Source: an uncultured Faecalibacterium sp. (lineage in GTDB: Bacteria; Bacillota; Clostridia; Oscillospirales; Ruminococcaceae). From it: 19,512 nt of DNA. Positions 6,681 through 17,182 of this stretch are shown piece after piece. The stretch lies in contig CAAHET010000132.1 of the NCBI GenBank assembly GCA_900772565.1, positions 1-19,512 of the forward strand, in the 5' to 3' direction. The position numbers and the translations under genes were made by a program. Below the pieces are notes generated by a model. That model saw only the letters and a program-made list of their open reading frames with translations. It had not been told where the DNA came from and did not search any database. Each line of letters begins with the position of its first letter. Position 1 is the stretch's first letter.

Positions 6681-7312
6681 TCCCCCAAAAAGCTGGGCAA
6701 CTGCTTTTCCAGCACTACCAGCGCGTTGCCGCGGTGGCTGATGGCGTCCTTTTCATCCGGGGTCAGCTGGGCGTAGCTGCGGTTCTCGGTGTTGGGACGC
6801 TTGTCCGTTTTGCCCACACCGCAATCGGCGGGGATAAACAGCGGGTCGTAGCCAAAGCCGTAGTCGCCGCACAGCCGCGTAAAGGCGATGCTGCCCGGGC
6901 ACTCGCCCATGCAGGTCAGGTGCCGCCCGTCCGGCAGGATGAAGCACACTGCCGAGACGAACTTTGCACCCCGCTGCCCGGCAGGCACCGCCTGCATGGC
7001 AGCCAAAAGCTTATCGTTGTTGGCTTCGTCGTCGCCGTGGTGGCCGCAGTAGCGGGCGCTGTACACGCCGGGTGCGCCGTCCAGCGCATCCACACACAGG
7101 CCGGAGTCATCGGCGATGGTGGGCAGACCGCTGGCCTTGCAGATGGTCTCGGCCTTGATGAGAGCATTCTCGGCAAAGGTGGTGCCGGTCTCCTCCGGCT
7201 CGATGGTGATGCCCAGCTCCTTCTGGCTGACCACCTCGTGCCCCTGCGCTTCCAGAATGCGGCGCAGTTCGCGAAGCTTTCCGGCGTTGCCGGTGGCTGC
7301 ACAAATTTTCAT
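6677..7312 (-). CDS. rdgB: dITP/XTP pyrophosphatase (Ham1/RdgB family)
   Basis: RdgB hydrolyses non-canonical purine triphosphates (ITP, dITP, XTP) to monophosphate and pyrophosphate, keeping them out of DNA and RNA. The product has 211 residues, the usual size. The N-terminal TGNAGK (7-12), the catalytic ADDSGL (67-72), GAPGVYSARY (79-88), GFGYDPLF (152-159) and SHRGNA (192-197) are all in place. An in-frame upstream extension to 7456 would overlap ftsY and lacks family similarity; the ATG at 7310-7312 has AAGGGGG before it and begins exactly at the family's first strand, so I chose it. It starts 13 bases after ftsY. Its last codon and stop lie in a 16-base hairpin. Confidence 0.97.
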   Translation of the reverse strand: MKICAATGNAGKLRELRRILEAQGHEVVSQKELGITIEPEETGTTFAENALIKAETICKASGLPTIADDSGLCVDALDGAPGVYSARYCGHHGDDEANNDKLLAAMQAVPAGQRGAKFVSAVCFILPDGRHLTCMGECPGSIAFTRLCGDYGFGYDPLFIPADCGVGKTDKRPNTENRSYAQLTPDEKDAISHRGNALVVLEKQLPSFLGE

Positions 7313-7325
7313 TTTCCGCGCCCCC

Positions 7326-8264
7326 TTAGTGCTTCCATTCCCGGGGGAGCAGCTCTTCCACAAAGCCCTCCGGGGTAAAGGGCAGCAGATCGTCGATGCC
7401 CTCGCCCACGCCGATAAAGCGCACCGGCAGGCCCAGACGCTGCTTGACCGCCACAACGCAGCCGCCCTTGGCAGTGCCGTCCAGCTTGGTCAGGATGATG
7501 CCGGTGGCATCCGCAGCCTTGCAGAACTCCTTAGCCTGACTGATGGCGTTCTGGCCGGTGATGGCATCCAGCACCAGCAGGGTCTCAAGGCTGGCTTCCG
7601 GGCTTGCCTTTTTGACGCTGCGGCTGATCTTGGAAAGCTCTGCCATCAGGTTTGATTTGTTGTGCAGGCGGCCTGCGGTGTCCGCAATGACCATATCATA
7701 GCCGCGTGCGGTGGCAGACTTGACCGTATCAAAGATGACGGCGGCGGGGTCTGCACCCTCGCCCGCACTGACGATGGGCACACCGGCACGGCTTGCCCAG
7801 ATCTCCAGCTGCTCGCTGGCAGCAGCGCGGAAGGTATCACCGGCGGCCAGCATGACCCGCTTGCCTTGCCGGGTGTAGTAATCGGCCAGCTTTGCAATGC
7901 TGGTGGTCTTGCCCACGCCGTTGACGCCGATGACCAGAATGACGGCGGGCTTGCCGTCCAGCGCCATCTCGGCTTCCGGGGTCATCTCCTCGGCAATGAT
8001 ATCACGCAGAGCATCTGCGGCCTGCTCACCGGTTTTCAGCCCTTTATCGCGCACACGGTCGCGGAGCTTATCCACCAGATGCACCGCCACCTCGCCGCCT
8101 ACGTCGGCAAGGATCAGCTGCTCTTCCAGATCATCGTACATCTCATCGTCGATGACGCTGCCGGTCAGAGTGTTCATAATGCTGCCCCAGAAACCGGTGC
8201 GGGTCTTTTCCAGACCCGTTTTCATTTTATCTTTTTCTTTTTTTCCAAATCCGAAGAACGCCAT
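7326..8264 (-). CDS. ftsY: Signal recognition particle receptor FtsY
   Basis: FtsY is the SRP receptor GTPase that docks ribosomes making membrane proteins to the membrane. The protein has 312 residues and the short N-terminus usual in Firmicutes, with a hydrophobic/basic start (MAFFGFGKKEKDK) instead of the long acidic A domain of Escherichia coli. The N domain covers about 20-95. The G domain shows GVNGVGKTT (113-121), DTFRAAA (143-149), DTAGR (195-199) and TKLD (259-262). AGGAGG lies just upstream of the ATG. It follows smc by 34 bases, a gene pair conserved in many Firmicutes. The SRP partner gene ffh, next door in Bacillus, is not in this window. Confidence 0.98.
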   Translation of the reverse strand: MAFFGFGKKEKDKMKTGLEKTRTGFWGSIMNTLTGSVIDDEMYDDLEEQLILADVGGEVAVHLVDKLRDRVRDKGLKTGEQAADALRDIIAEEMTPEAEMALDGKPAVILVIGVNGVGKTTSIAKLADYYTRQGKRVMLAAGDTFRAAASEQLEIWASRAGVPIVSAGEGADPAAVIFDTVKSATARGYDMVIADTAGRLHNKSNLMAELSKISRSVKKASPEASLETLLVLDAITGQNAISQAKEFCKAADATGIILTKLDGTAKGGCVVAVKQRLGLPVRFIGVGEGIDDLLPFTPEGFVEELLPREWKH

Positions 8265-8298
8265 AGTGGTCCTCCTATCTTTTTCTGTTTATTTTATA

Positions 8299-11200
8299 TC
8301 AGGAAACCAGCGTTGCGTCAACCTGTTCCAGATCCAGCTTGAGCAGTTTGGACACACCGTCCTCCTGCATGGTCACGCCATACAGCACGTTGGCGGCCTC
8401 CATGGTGCCGCGGCGGTGGGTGATGACGATGAACTGGGTCTTGTCGCTGATGCGGCGCAGATACTGGGCAAAGCGCACCACGTTGGCATCGTCCAACGCG
8501 GCTTCGATCTCGTCCAGAATACAGAAGGGCGCGGGGTTTACCGCCAAGATGGCAAAGTAGATGCTGATCGCCACCAGCGCCTGCTCGCCGCCGGAAAGGG
8601 CTTCCAGATTCTTGATGACCTTGCCCGGCGGTGCTACCCGGATGCCGATGCCGCAGGCCAGCACATCGCTTTCGTCCTCCAGCACAAGGCTGGCTTCGCC
8701 GCCGCCGAACAGCTCGGTGAATACGCGGCTGAAGTTTTCGTTGATGGCGCGGAAGCTGTCGGTGAAGATCTCCCGCATCTGGGCGGAAAGCTTTGCGATC
8801 ATGCGTCCCAGCTCGTTGCGGCTCTCTTCCACGTCGGTCACCTGACGGGACAGTTCATCGTAGCGGGCTTTGACCTCCTTGTACTCCTCGATGGCGCTCA
8901 CGTTCACGCTGCCAAGGGCGCGGATCTTGCCGCGCAGGTCAGCCACCTGTGCCCGCAAAGCGGTCAGGCTGTCGAACTCCACGCACAGCTCCTCGGCCTG
9001 ACTGACCGAGAGCTGGTACTCGTCCCACAGCTTTGCCACGGTCTGGTCGTACTCGGTCTCGGCAGCAGCCTTGCGCTCGGCAAGGCGTGCCATCTCCCGG
9101 CCCATCTCCTCGCGGCTGTCGGAGGCGGTGCGGGCTTTTGCCAGCGCTTCCGTTTCCTTCTGCTGGCAGGCAAGCCGCTTTTCGGTGGCTTCGCGGATGG
9201 CCTGCTCCTTTTGGGTAATGGTGGTCTGGCTGTCGGTCTTGGCCTTGCGGATGGCTGCGATCTCGGTGCGGCAGGCCTCGCTGCGGGCAGCAAGGGCGGC
9301 AAGGCTTTCTTCCAGCGCGGTGCGGCGGGCAGCGGCGTCCTTGGCACGCTGTTCCAGCGCAGCGATCTGGCTGTAAGCCAGCTCTGCATCCTTGCGGCGG
9401 GTCACTTGCTCCAGCCGCTTGGCGCTGAGCGCCTGTGCCAGCTGGTTCTGCTGGGTCAGAAAGCTGTCGCTGCCCTGCGCGATGCAGCTCAGCTCGGCGG
9501 TCAGCTGCTCGATTTGCGCCGTCAGCTCTGCCTGCTGCAACGCAGCGGCATCGGCCTTGGCGCGGCTGTCGTTCAAAGCAGCCTGCAAAGCGTCCATCTG
9601 CTGCTGCGCATTCTGCACAGCAGTTTCCAGCTGAGCAGCGGCGGCTTCCAGCCGCTTCTGCTCAGCCTCGGCACGCACCCGGTCGTTGGCAGCGGTAATC
9701 TGTTCACTGGCGGTGGCAGTCAGCTCTGCCTGCAAAGCGTCCGCCTGCTCTTTACACTGGTCGGTCTTTTCCTGCGCGGAAAGGCAATCCTTTTGCAGCT
9801 TGGCCGCCTTCAGGCGCAGTTCCTCCATCTCCTGCTTGCGGGTAAACAGACCGGCGCTGCGCTGCACGCTGCCGCCGGTAAAGCTGCCGCCTGCATTGAT
9901 CACCTGTCCGTCCATGGTGACCACCTTGTTGTGGTAACCGTTGTCCCGCGCCACGCGGGAGGCTTCGTTGATATCCTCCACCACGATGATGCGTCCCAGC
10001 AGGTTCGAGACGATATTCTCGTACCGGGGGTCGGCCTGCACCAGCGCAGAGGCCAGCCGCGCTGTGCCGGACAGCCGCCCCCGGAATGCGCCGGGCTGCA
10101 CGGTATCCAGCGGCAGGAAGGTGGCGCGGCCTGCATGGTCGTTGCGCAGCAGAGCGATCGCGGCCTTGGCGACGGCTTCGTTTTCCACCACGATGTTCTG
10201 CAGCGCGCCGCCCAGTGCGGTCTCGATGGCAACCTCGCACCCGGGCTCCACCTTCAGGATGGTGGACACCGGCCCCAGAACGCCCCGCAGACGGCGTGCC
10301 CCGGCGGCGCGCATGACCGCGCGCACCGAGTTCTGGTAGCCGTCCATGTTCTTTTCCAGCTCCCGCAGCACCGAAAGGCGCTGCCGGGCGGCATCCAGTT
10401 CCCTGCCCAGCCGCTGCTCGGCGGCATCGGCTTCGTCCAGCGCGGCCTTGCGGCTGCGCAGCTTGAGTTCCAGACCGGAGCGGATGTTGCCCAGCTGCTT
10501 TTCGTTTTCTTCCAGTGTCTGGCGGTACTTTACGGTATCGGCCAGATCCTGTTTGGTCTCCTCCAGCTGTGCGGCGGCGTCCCGGGCGCTTTGTTCCAGC
10601 GCGGGCAGGCGCTGCCGGGCGGTGTCTCCGGCGGCTTCGGCGGCAGCCTGTGCCACCTGTGCCTCGGTGCGCTTTGCGGTGCGGTCGGCAAGTTCTGCCC
10701 GCAGGCTGTCCTTGCGGGCACCGCTGGCGGTGCTGGCATCTGCCAGCCGGGCAAGCTCGGCGTTCAGCGCCTCGATCTCTGCCGCAAGCTTTTCGCCCGC
10801 TGCCTCCATGGTCTTTGCCACGGCGCGGTGGCGCTGCAGGGCGGCGTCTGCCTCGGCGGTGTCCTGCTGCCCGGCAGCGATTTCCTGTTGAAGGGAAGCC
10901 GCGCTCTCGTCGTTGCGCAGAATATCGTTTTTCAGCACGGCGATGCGGCTTTCGGAGCCGCTGATCTGCTGGGTGATGCTGCGGATATCCCCATTCAGGC
11001 GCTCGACGGCAACCGTCAGCTGCTGTGCCTGCATACGGATCTCCTCAGCCTCCTGTTCGGCGGCCTTGGTCTCCCGGTCAAAACGCTCGTAGTCGGTCTG
11101 GGCGGTCTCGTAGTCCCGCACCTGCTGGCGCACGGCTTCCCGGGCGCGGTGCACCCCGTCGGTCCACAGGGTCACTTCCAGCGTTTTGCGCTGGGCGCTC

Positions 11201-11856
11201 AGTTCCAGAAACCTCTGCGCCTTGGCGCTCTCTTTTTCCAGCGGGCCCACCCGGCTTTCCAGCTCGCCAAGGATATCCCGCAGGCGTTCCAGATTCTCGC
11301 CCGCCGCAGCCAGACGGCGCTCGGCCTCGGTCTTGCGGTAGCGGTACTTGGCAATGCCGCAGGCTTCCTCAAAGATCTCGCGGCGCTCGCTGCTTTTGGC
11401 TGCCACGATTTCCGCAATGCGTCCCTGCCCGATGACCGAATAGCCGTCCCGGCCGATGCCGGTATCCAACAGCAGCTCGTACACGTCACGCAGACGGCAT
11501 ACCTGCCCGTTGATGGTGTACTCGCTGTCGCCGGAACGGTAGTATTTGCGGCCGATGGTCACCTCGTCCGCGTCCACATCCAGCGTGTGGGCGGCGTTGT
11601 CCAGCGTCAGCCGCACCTGCGCAAAGCCCATGGGGCTGCGCTTGCGGGTTCCGCCAAAGATGACGTCCTCCATCTTGCCGGCAGCGCGCAGCTGGCGGGA
11701 GCTGGTCTCGCCCAGCACCCAGCGCACTGCGTCCGAAAGGTTGGACTTGCCAGAGCCGTTGGGGCCCACCACGCCGGTGACGCCGGTATCAAAGCTGATC
11801 TTTACCTTATCGGGAAAACTTTTAAAGCCCTGGATCTCCAGTTCCTTGAATACCAT
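8299..11856 (-). CDS. smc: Chromosome partition protein SMC
   Basis: SMC is the ATPase core of the bacterial condensin, which loops and arranges the chromosome with ScpA and ScpB. The 1185-residue length matches the family. The N-terminal Walker A GPNGSGKS is at 31-38. Long Ala/Glu/Gln-rich coiled coils (about 170-510 and 670-1000) flank the hinge (about 522-663), which ends with the glycine-rich GGSFTGG (656-662). The C-terminal half carries the signature LSGGE (1087-1091) and Walker B FCILDE (1111-1116). The ATG directly abuts the rnc stop codon (TAA then ATG), with AAAGGAAAAG inside rnc. The rnc-smc-ftsY order is the classic Firmicute arrangement. scpA and scpB are not here. Confidence 0.99.
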   Translation of the reverse strand: MVFKELEIQGFKSFPDKVKISFDTGVTGVVGPNGSGKSNLSDAVRWVLGETSSRQLRAAGKMEDVIFGGTRKRSPMGFAQVRLTLDNAAHTLDVDADEVTIGRKYYRSGDSEYTINGQVCRLRDVYELLLDTGIGRDGYSVIGQGRIAEIVAAKSSERREIFEEACGIAKYRYRKTEAERRLAAAGENLERLRDILGELESRVGPLEKESAKAQRFLELSAQRKTLEVTLWTDGVHRAREAVRQQVRDYETAQTDYERFDRETKAAEQEAEEIRMQAQQLTVAVERLNGDIRSITQQISGSESRIAVLKNDILRNDESAASLQQEIAAGQQDTAEADAALQRHRAVAKTMEAAGEKLAAEIEALNAELARLADASTASGARKDSLRAELADRTAKRTEAQVAQAAAEAAGDTARQRLPALEQSARDAAAQLEETKQDLADTVKYRQTLEENEKQLGNIRSGLELKLRSRKAALDEADAAEQRLGRELDAARQRLSVLRELEKNMDGYQNSVRAVMRAAGARRLRGVLGPVSTILKVEPGCEVAIETALGGALQNIVVENEAVAKAAIALLRNDHAGRATFLPLDTVQPGAFRGRLSGTARLASALVQADPRYENIVSNLLGRIIVVEDINEASRVARDNGYHNKVVTMDGQVINAGGSFTGGSVQRSAGLFTRKQEMEELRLKAAKLQKDCLSAQEKTDQCKEQADALQAELTATASEQITAANDRVRAEAEQKRLEAAAAQLETAVQNAQQQMDALQAALNDSRAKADAAALQQAELTAQIEQLTAELSCIAQGSDSFLTQQNQLAQALSAKRLEQVTRRKDAELAYSQIAALEQRAKDAAARRTALEESLAALAARSEACRTEIAAIRKAKTDSQTTITQKEQAIREATEKRLACQQKETEALAKARTASDSREEMGREMARLAERKAAAETEYDQTVAKLWDEYQLSVSQAEELCVEFDSLTALRAQVADLRGKIRALGSVNVSAIEEYKEVKARYDELSRQVTDVEESRNELGRMIAKLSAQMREIFTDSFRAINENFSRVFTELFGGGEASLVLEDESDVLACGIGIRVAPPGKVIKNLEALSGGEQALVAISIYFAILAVNPAPFCILDEIEAALDDANVVRFAQYLRRISDKTQFIVITHRRGTMEAANVLYGVTMQEDGVSKLLKLDLEQVDATLVS

Positions 11857-12531
11857 TTACTTTTCCTTTATCACGCCCAGCAGCTTGAGCGCTTCCTTGG
11901 CGGCGCACTGCTCGGCGGCTTTTTTGCTGCGTCCCTCGCCCCGCGCCACGCGGTCGGAGTTAAAGCGCACTGCCACCACGAAATGCTTATCGTGATCCGG
12001 GCCGGACTCGCTTTCCACCACATAGCTCAGGCGCTCTTCCGGGTTCTGCTGCACGATCTCCTGCAGGCGGGTCTTGTAGTCCGCCTCGGCGTGCTTGCCC
12101 TCGGTGATGAAAGGCAGGATAAACTTGCGCGCCACCTCCATGCCGCCGTCCAGATACAAAGCGGCAATAACGGCCTCAAAGGCGTCCGACACCACGCTGG
12201 GACGGGTGCGGCCGCCGCAGCGCTCCTCGCCGCGGCCAAGGCGCAGATACTCGCCAAGGCCGATCTCCTGTGCAAACTGGAACAGTGCGCCCTCGCTGAC
12301 AAGGCTGGCGCGGATGCGGGTCAGATCGCCCTCCGGGCGGTCGGCGTAGGCGTGGAACAGGTAGTCCGCAGATACGATCTGCAAAACGCTGTCGCCCAGA
12401 AATTCCAGCCGCTCGTTGTGCCTGACCGGGGTGCGGCTCTCGTTGGCGTAACTGGTGTGGGTAAGCGCGATCTCCAGCAGCTCCGGGTTTTTGAATTTGT
12501 AACCTATGATAGTTTCCAACTGATGGCTCAT
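11857..12531 (-). CDS. rnc: Ribonuclease III
   Basis: RNase III cuts double-stranded RNA, including the stems that release 16S and 23S rRNA from the primary transcript. The protein has 224 residues. The catalytic domain shows the signature NERLEFLGDSVL (39-50), with acidic residues E40, E43 and D47, and the second metal-binding pair D116/E119 in SDAFEAVIAALYLDGG (115-130). A double-stranded RNA-binding domain follows (about 154-220). GGGAG lies about 11 bases before the ATG. It begins 18 bases after plsX; the fabD, fabG and acpP genes that separate these two in Bacillus are absent here. Confidence 0.98.
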   Translation of the reverse strand: MSHQLETIIGYKFKNPELLEIALTHTSYANESRTPVRHNERLEFLGDSVLQIVSADYLFHAYADRPEGDLTRIRASLVSEGALFQFAQEIGLGEYLRLGRGEERCGGRTRPSVVSDAFEAVIAALYLDGGMEVARKFILPFITEGKHAEADYKTRLQEIVQQNPEERLSYVVESESGPDHDKHFVVAVRFNSDRVARGEGRSKKAAEQCAAKEALKLLGVIKEK

Positions 12532-12549
12532 GGTCGTTTTTACTCCCTT

Positions 12550-13566
12550 TTATTCCTCAGTTTTCTGTGCTGCGGCCAGCTCGTCCAGTGCGGACTGCAT
12601 GGTGCCGCACAGGTCGTTCTCCACGCAGATCTTTGCCTGCCGGATGGCGTTTTTGATGCCCTTTGCCTTGGAGGAGCCGTGTGCCTTGATGACCGGCTGC
12701 TTTGCGCCAAGGAAGGGTGCGCCGCCGTACTCCTCGCTGTCCATCTGGTGCTTCAGGTCGGTAACGCCGCCCTTGAGCAGCAGGTAAGCCAGCTTGCCAC
12801 CAAGGTTTGCAAGGAACATTTGCTTGAGCATTCCCAGCAGCATCTTTGCCACGCCCTCGGTCAGCTTGAGGATGACGTTGCCGGTAAAGCCGTCGCAGAC
12901 CACCACGTCCACCTCGCCGTTGGGCACATCCCGGGGCTCGATATTGCCCACAAAGCGGATGCCCGGGGTGGTCTTGAGCAGCTGGTGGGCGTCCCGCAGC
13001 ACGGGGGTGCCCTTGCTCTCCTCGGCACCGTTGTTGGCAAGCGCCACGCTGGGGCTCTTGCGGCCCTCCACCTTGTTCACATAGCAGCTGCCCATAACAG
13101 CAAAAGCGGCCAGCATCTCCGGGCGGCACTCCACGTTAGCGCCGCAGTCCAGCAGCAGATAAGCCTGCTGCTTTGCGGGCACCATGGTAGCCAGTGCCGG
13201 GCGCTTGACGCCCCGCAGAGTGCGCACGATAAGGCTTGCGCCAACGTGCAGCGCACCGGTGCTGCCGGCAGAGACAAAGGCATCGCCTTTGCCCTCCTTG
13301 AGCAGGTTCAGACCCACCACGATGGAGGAATCCTTCTTCTGGCGGATGGCGCGGGCGGGCTCGTCACACATCTCGATGGTCTCGGTGCAGTTCACCAGCT
13401 CGATGCCGTCCAGCGGAATGTTGTGCTCGGCAGCGGTCTTGCGCACCAGCGCCTCGTTGCCCACGCCGATCAGCTGCACACCGTACTCCTTGACAGCCTG
13501 TGCAGCGCCTTCCAGAACAGCCAGCGGGGCGTTGTCGCCGCCCATCATGTCCACAATAATTTTCAT
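12550..13566 (-). CDS. plsX: Phosphate acyltransferase PlsX
   Basis: PlsX makes acyl-phosphate from acyl-ACP, the donor that PlsY uses to start phospholipid synthesis. The product has 338 residues, standard for the family. Conserved blocks are the N-terminal VDMMGGD (5-11), SAGSTGA in the first third, NIEPRDVPNG in the middle, VCDGFTGNV and, near the C-terminus, GAPFLGAKQPVIKAHGSSK. AAAGGAG precedes the ATG at 13566. It sits between trmFO (29 bases upstream) and rnc (18 bases downstream). The fapR regulator and fab genes often next to plsX are not seen, so any lipid-responsive control would have to act on the long shared operon or elsewhere. Confidence 0.98.
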   Translation of the reverse strand: MKIIVDMMGGDNAPLAVLEGAAQAVKEYGVQLIGVGNEALVRKTAAEHNIPLDGIELVNCTETIEMCDEPARAIRQKKDSSIVVGLNLLKEGKGDAFVSAGSTGALHVGASLIVRTLRGVKRPALATMVPAKQQAYLLLDCGANVECRPEMLAAFAVMGSCYVNKVEGRKSPSVALANNGAEESKGTPVLRDAHQLLKTTPGIRFVGNIEPRDVPNGEVDVVVCDGFTGNVILKLTEGVAKMLLGMLKQMFLANLGGKLAYLLLKGGVTDLKHQMDSEEYGGAPFLGAKQPVIKAHGSSKAKGIKNAIRQAKICVENDLCGTMQSALDELAAAQKTEE

Positions 13567-13595
13567 GCCTGTTTTCTCCTTTCAGGTGGTTTGCC

Positions 13596-14972
<1,377 letters not shown>

Positions 14973-14984
14973 TTAGTCTTTCCT

Positions 14985-17069
14985 TTAATCCTTTTTGGGC
15001 ACCGGCATCTCAAAGTCGCAGCCCTCCTTGGCGCAGTACAGCTTGCCGCCCTTGCGGAACAGGGTGCTGCCGCACTTTTCGCACTTGGTGGCCACCGGCA
15101 TATCCCAAGTCATAAAATCGCAGTCCGGGTAGCACTCGCAGCCGTAGTAGATGCGTCCCTTGGAGCTCTTGCGCTCCAGCAGACGTCCCTTGCCGCACTT
15201 GGGGCAGATGCCGCCGGTGTCCTTGACAAGGCGCTTTGTGCCCCGGCACTCCGGGAAGCCGCTGCACGCCAAAAACTTGCCGTACTTGCCCACCTTGATG
15301 ACCATGGGGCGTCCGCACAGGTCGCACACCTCGCTGGAAGGCTCGTCCGGCACCTTGACCTTTTTGCCCTCCATGTTCTTTTCGGCCTGTTCCAGACTGG
15401 CTTCAAAGCCCTGATAGAAGTCGTCCACGGTCTTGCGCCAGTCGGCCTTGCCGCTTTCCACCTTATCCAGATTCTTCTCCATCTGGGCGGAGAAATCCAC
15501 GTCCACGATGTGGGGGAACTGTTCCAGCATCAGCCCGTCCACAGCCCGGCCCAGCAGGGTAGGCTTGAGCTTTTTCTGGTCGCGCTCCACATAGCCGCGG
15601 TCGATGATGGTGGTGATGATGGGCGCGTAGGTGGAGGGACGGCCGATGCCGTTTTCTTCCAGCGCCTTGATGAGGGTAGCTTCGGTATAGCGGGCGGGCG
15701 GCTGGGTGAACTTCTGCTCGCTCTTCAGTTCCCGCAGCTTGAGCACCTGTCCCTGCTCCAGCGGGGGGAGATTGGTCTCCTTCTTTTCCTTTTCGTCGGT
15801 GGCTTCCTCGTACAGGGCGGTAAAGCCGTCAAAGGTCACGGTGTAGCCGCTGGCCTTGAAGTGGTAATCCGCCGCGCTGACGGTGACCGACACGGTGTCC
15901 TGCTGGCAGTCTGCCATCTGGCTGGCCATAAAGCGGCTCCAGATCATGCGGTACAGCTTTGCGGTGTCGCCGCTGATGCTCTTGTCCACCTCGTCCGGGG
16001 TCAGGGAAGGCACAGAGGGACGGATGGCTTCGTGGGCGTCCTGTGCTGCCGTGGCGCTCTTGGTCTTCCATGTGCGCTTATAGGGGCAGATATACGCCTC
16101 GCCGTAGGCTCCGGCGATATACTCCTTGGCAGCGGCCACGGCTTCGTCCGAGATGCGCAGACTGTCGGTACGCATATAGGTGATAAGACCCATCATGCCG
16201 TGCCCGGCAATATCCACGCCTTCGTACAAGGTCTGAGCGGCGCGCATGGTGCGGGTGGCCGTAAAGCCCAAGCGGCGGGAAGCCTCCTGCTGCAGGGTAC
16301 TGGTGATGAAGGCCGGGGTGGGCTGCTTTGCGCGCTTGCCGCGCTTGAGCTCGCTCACCACATAGCTTGCCCCCTCCAAGCCCTTCTCGATGGCGCGGGC
16401 CTCGGCCTCGCTTTTGGGCAGCAGCTTTTTGCCGTTAGCGTCCGTGGCAAGGCGTGCCACAAAGCTCTTGTGCCCGGCACCCAAGGTGGCATCCACGTTC
16501 CAGTATTCATCGGGCTTAAAGTTTTCGATCTCCTTTTCCCGGTCGTCGATCAGCCGCACCGCCACGCTCTGCACACGGCCTGCGGACAGACCACGGCGCA
16601 CCTTGCGCCACAGAAACGGGCTGAGTTTGTAGCCTACCAGACGATCCAGCACGCGGCGTGCCTGCTGGGCGTTGAACAGATCTTCATCAATGGCGCGGGG
16701 ATGGGACATGCCCTCCTTCACGCCTTTTTTGGTGATCTCGTCAAAGGTGACGCGGTTGGGCTCGTGGGGGTCCAGCCCCAGAATGTTGGCCAGATGCCAG
16801 CTGATGGCTTCGCCCTCGCGGTCCGGGTCGGTCGCCAGCAGCACGCCGTCGGCGTGTTTGGCCTTGCTCTTCAGCTCCTTGATGAGCTTTTCCTTGCCCT
16901 TGATGCTGATGTATTGCGGGGTGTAGCCATGCTCCACATCAATGCCCAGCTGAGATGCGGGCAGATCGCGGATATGACCCATGCTGGCGGTGACCTCGTA
17001 GTCATCGCCCAGATATTTGCCGATGGTTTTCGCCTTTGCAGGCGACTCCACGATAACCAGTTTCGCCAT
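14985..17069 (-). CDS. topA: DNA topoisomerase I
   Basis: This type IA topoisomerase relaxes negative supercoils by single-strand passage. The protein has 694 residues. The TOPRIM domain includes IVESPAKAKTI (6-16) with E8 and the metal-binding DPDREGE (81-87). The catalytic tyrosine is Y298 in ITYMRTDS. Three C-terminal zinc-finger repeats follow: CDLC with CSGFPEC (582-608), CPKC with CECYPDC (622-650) and CEKC with CAKEGC (663-684). GAGGAG lies about 10 bases before the ATG. An extended -10 promoter is present in the gap to dprA, so topA probably heads the long run topA-trmFO-plsX-rnc-smc-ftsY-rdgB. Confidence 0.99.
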   Translation of the reverse strand: MAKLVIVESPAKAKTIGKYLGDDYEVTASMGHIRDLPASQLGIDVEHGYTPQYISIKGKEKLIKELKSKAKHADGVLLATDPDREGEAISWHLANILGLDPHEPNRVTFDEITKKGVKEGMSHPRAIDEDLFNAQQARRVLDRLVGYKLSPFLWRKVRRGLSAGRVQSVAVRLIDDREKEIENFKPDEYWNVDATLGAGHKSFVARLATDANGKKLLPKSEAEARAIEKGLEGASYVVSELKRGKRAKQPTPAFITSTLQQEASRRLGFTATRTMRAAQTLYEGVDIAGHGMMGLITYMRTDSLRISDEAVAAAKEYIAGAYGEAYICPYKRTWKTKSATAAQDAHEAIRPSVPSLTPDEVDKSISGDTAKLYRMIWSRFMASQMADCQQDTVSVTVSAADYHFKASGYTVTFDGFTALYEEATDEKEKKETNLPPLEQGQVLKLRELKSEQKFTQPPARYTEATLIKALEENGIGRPSTYAPIITTIIDRGYVERDQKKLKPTLLGRAVDGLMLEQFPHIVDVDFSAQMEKNLDKVESGKADWRKTVDDFYQGFEASLEQAEKNMEGKKVKVPDEPSSEVCDLCGRPMVIKVGKYGKFLACSGFPECRGTKRLVKDTGGICPKCGKGRLLERKSSKGRIYYGCECYPDCDFMTWDMPVATKCEKCGSTLFRKGGKLYCAKEGCDFEMPVPKKD

Positions 17070-17095
17070 TTCTTCTTTTCTCCTCTATCTGCAAC

Positions 17096-17116
17096 GTGCC
17101 CCCCAAAGGGATGCAC
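17096..17116 (-). other. Imperfect hairpin in the topA leader
   Basis: GTGC...GCAC arms (17096-17104 and 17108-17116) pair with two internal mismatches across an AAA loop. It lies between the predicted transcription start and the topA ribosome binding site. It may be chance in GC-rich sequence. Confidence 0.25.
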
Positions 17117-17133
17117 GGTCATTCGTTCATATT

Positions 17134-17142
17134 ATTGTACCA
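17134..17142 (-). promoter_or_regulatory. Extended -10 promoter for topA
   Basis: TGGTACAAT on the minus strand (TGn at 17140-17142, TACAAT at 17134-17139) is a good extended -10. No strong -35 box is present at 16-18 bases; GGTAAA is the best there. A perfect 8-base palindrome, ACAGCTGT (17142-17149), overlaps the upstream edge. Transcription would start near 17127. No dprA terminator is visible in the same 113-base gap, so read-through from dprA is also possible. Confidence 0.6.
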
Positions 17143-17182
17143 CAGCTGTTGTGTGCTTTACCAGCGGAAATATTCCACAATT

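Noticed and set aside
7313..7456. N-terminal extension of rdgB by 48 codons.
   Set aside because: It overlaps the end of ftsY in another frame; the family's first strand MKICAATGN begins exactly at the ATG at 7312.
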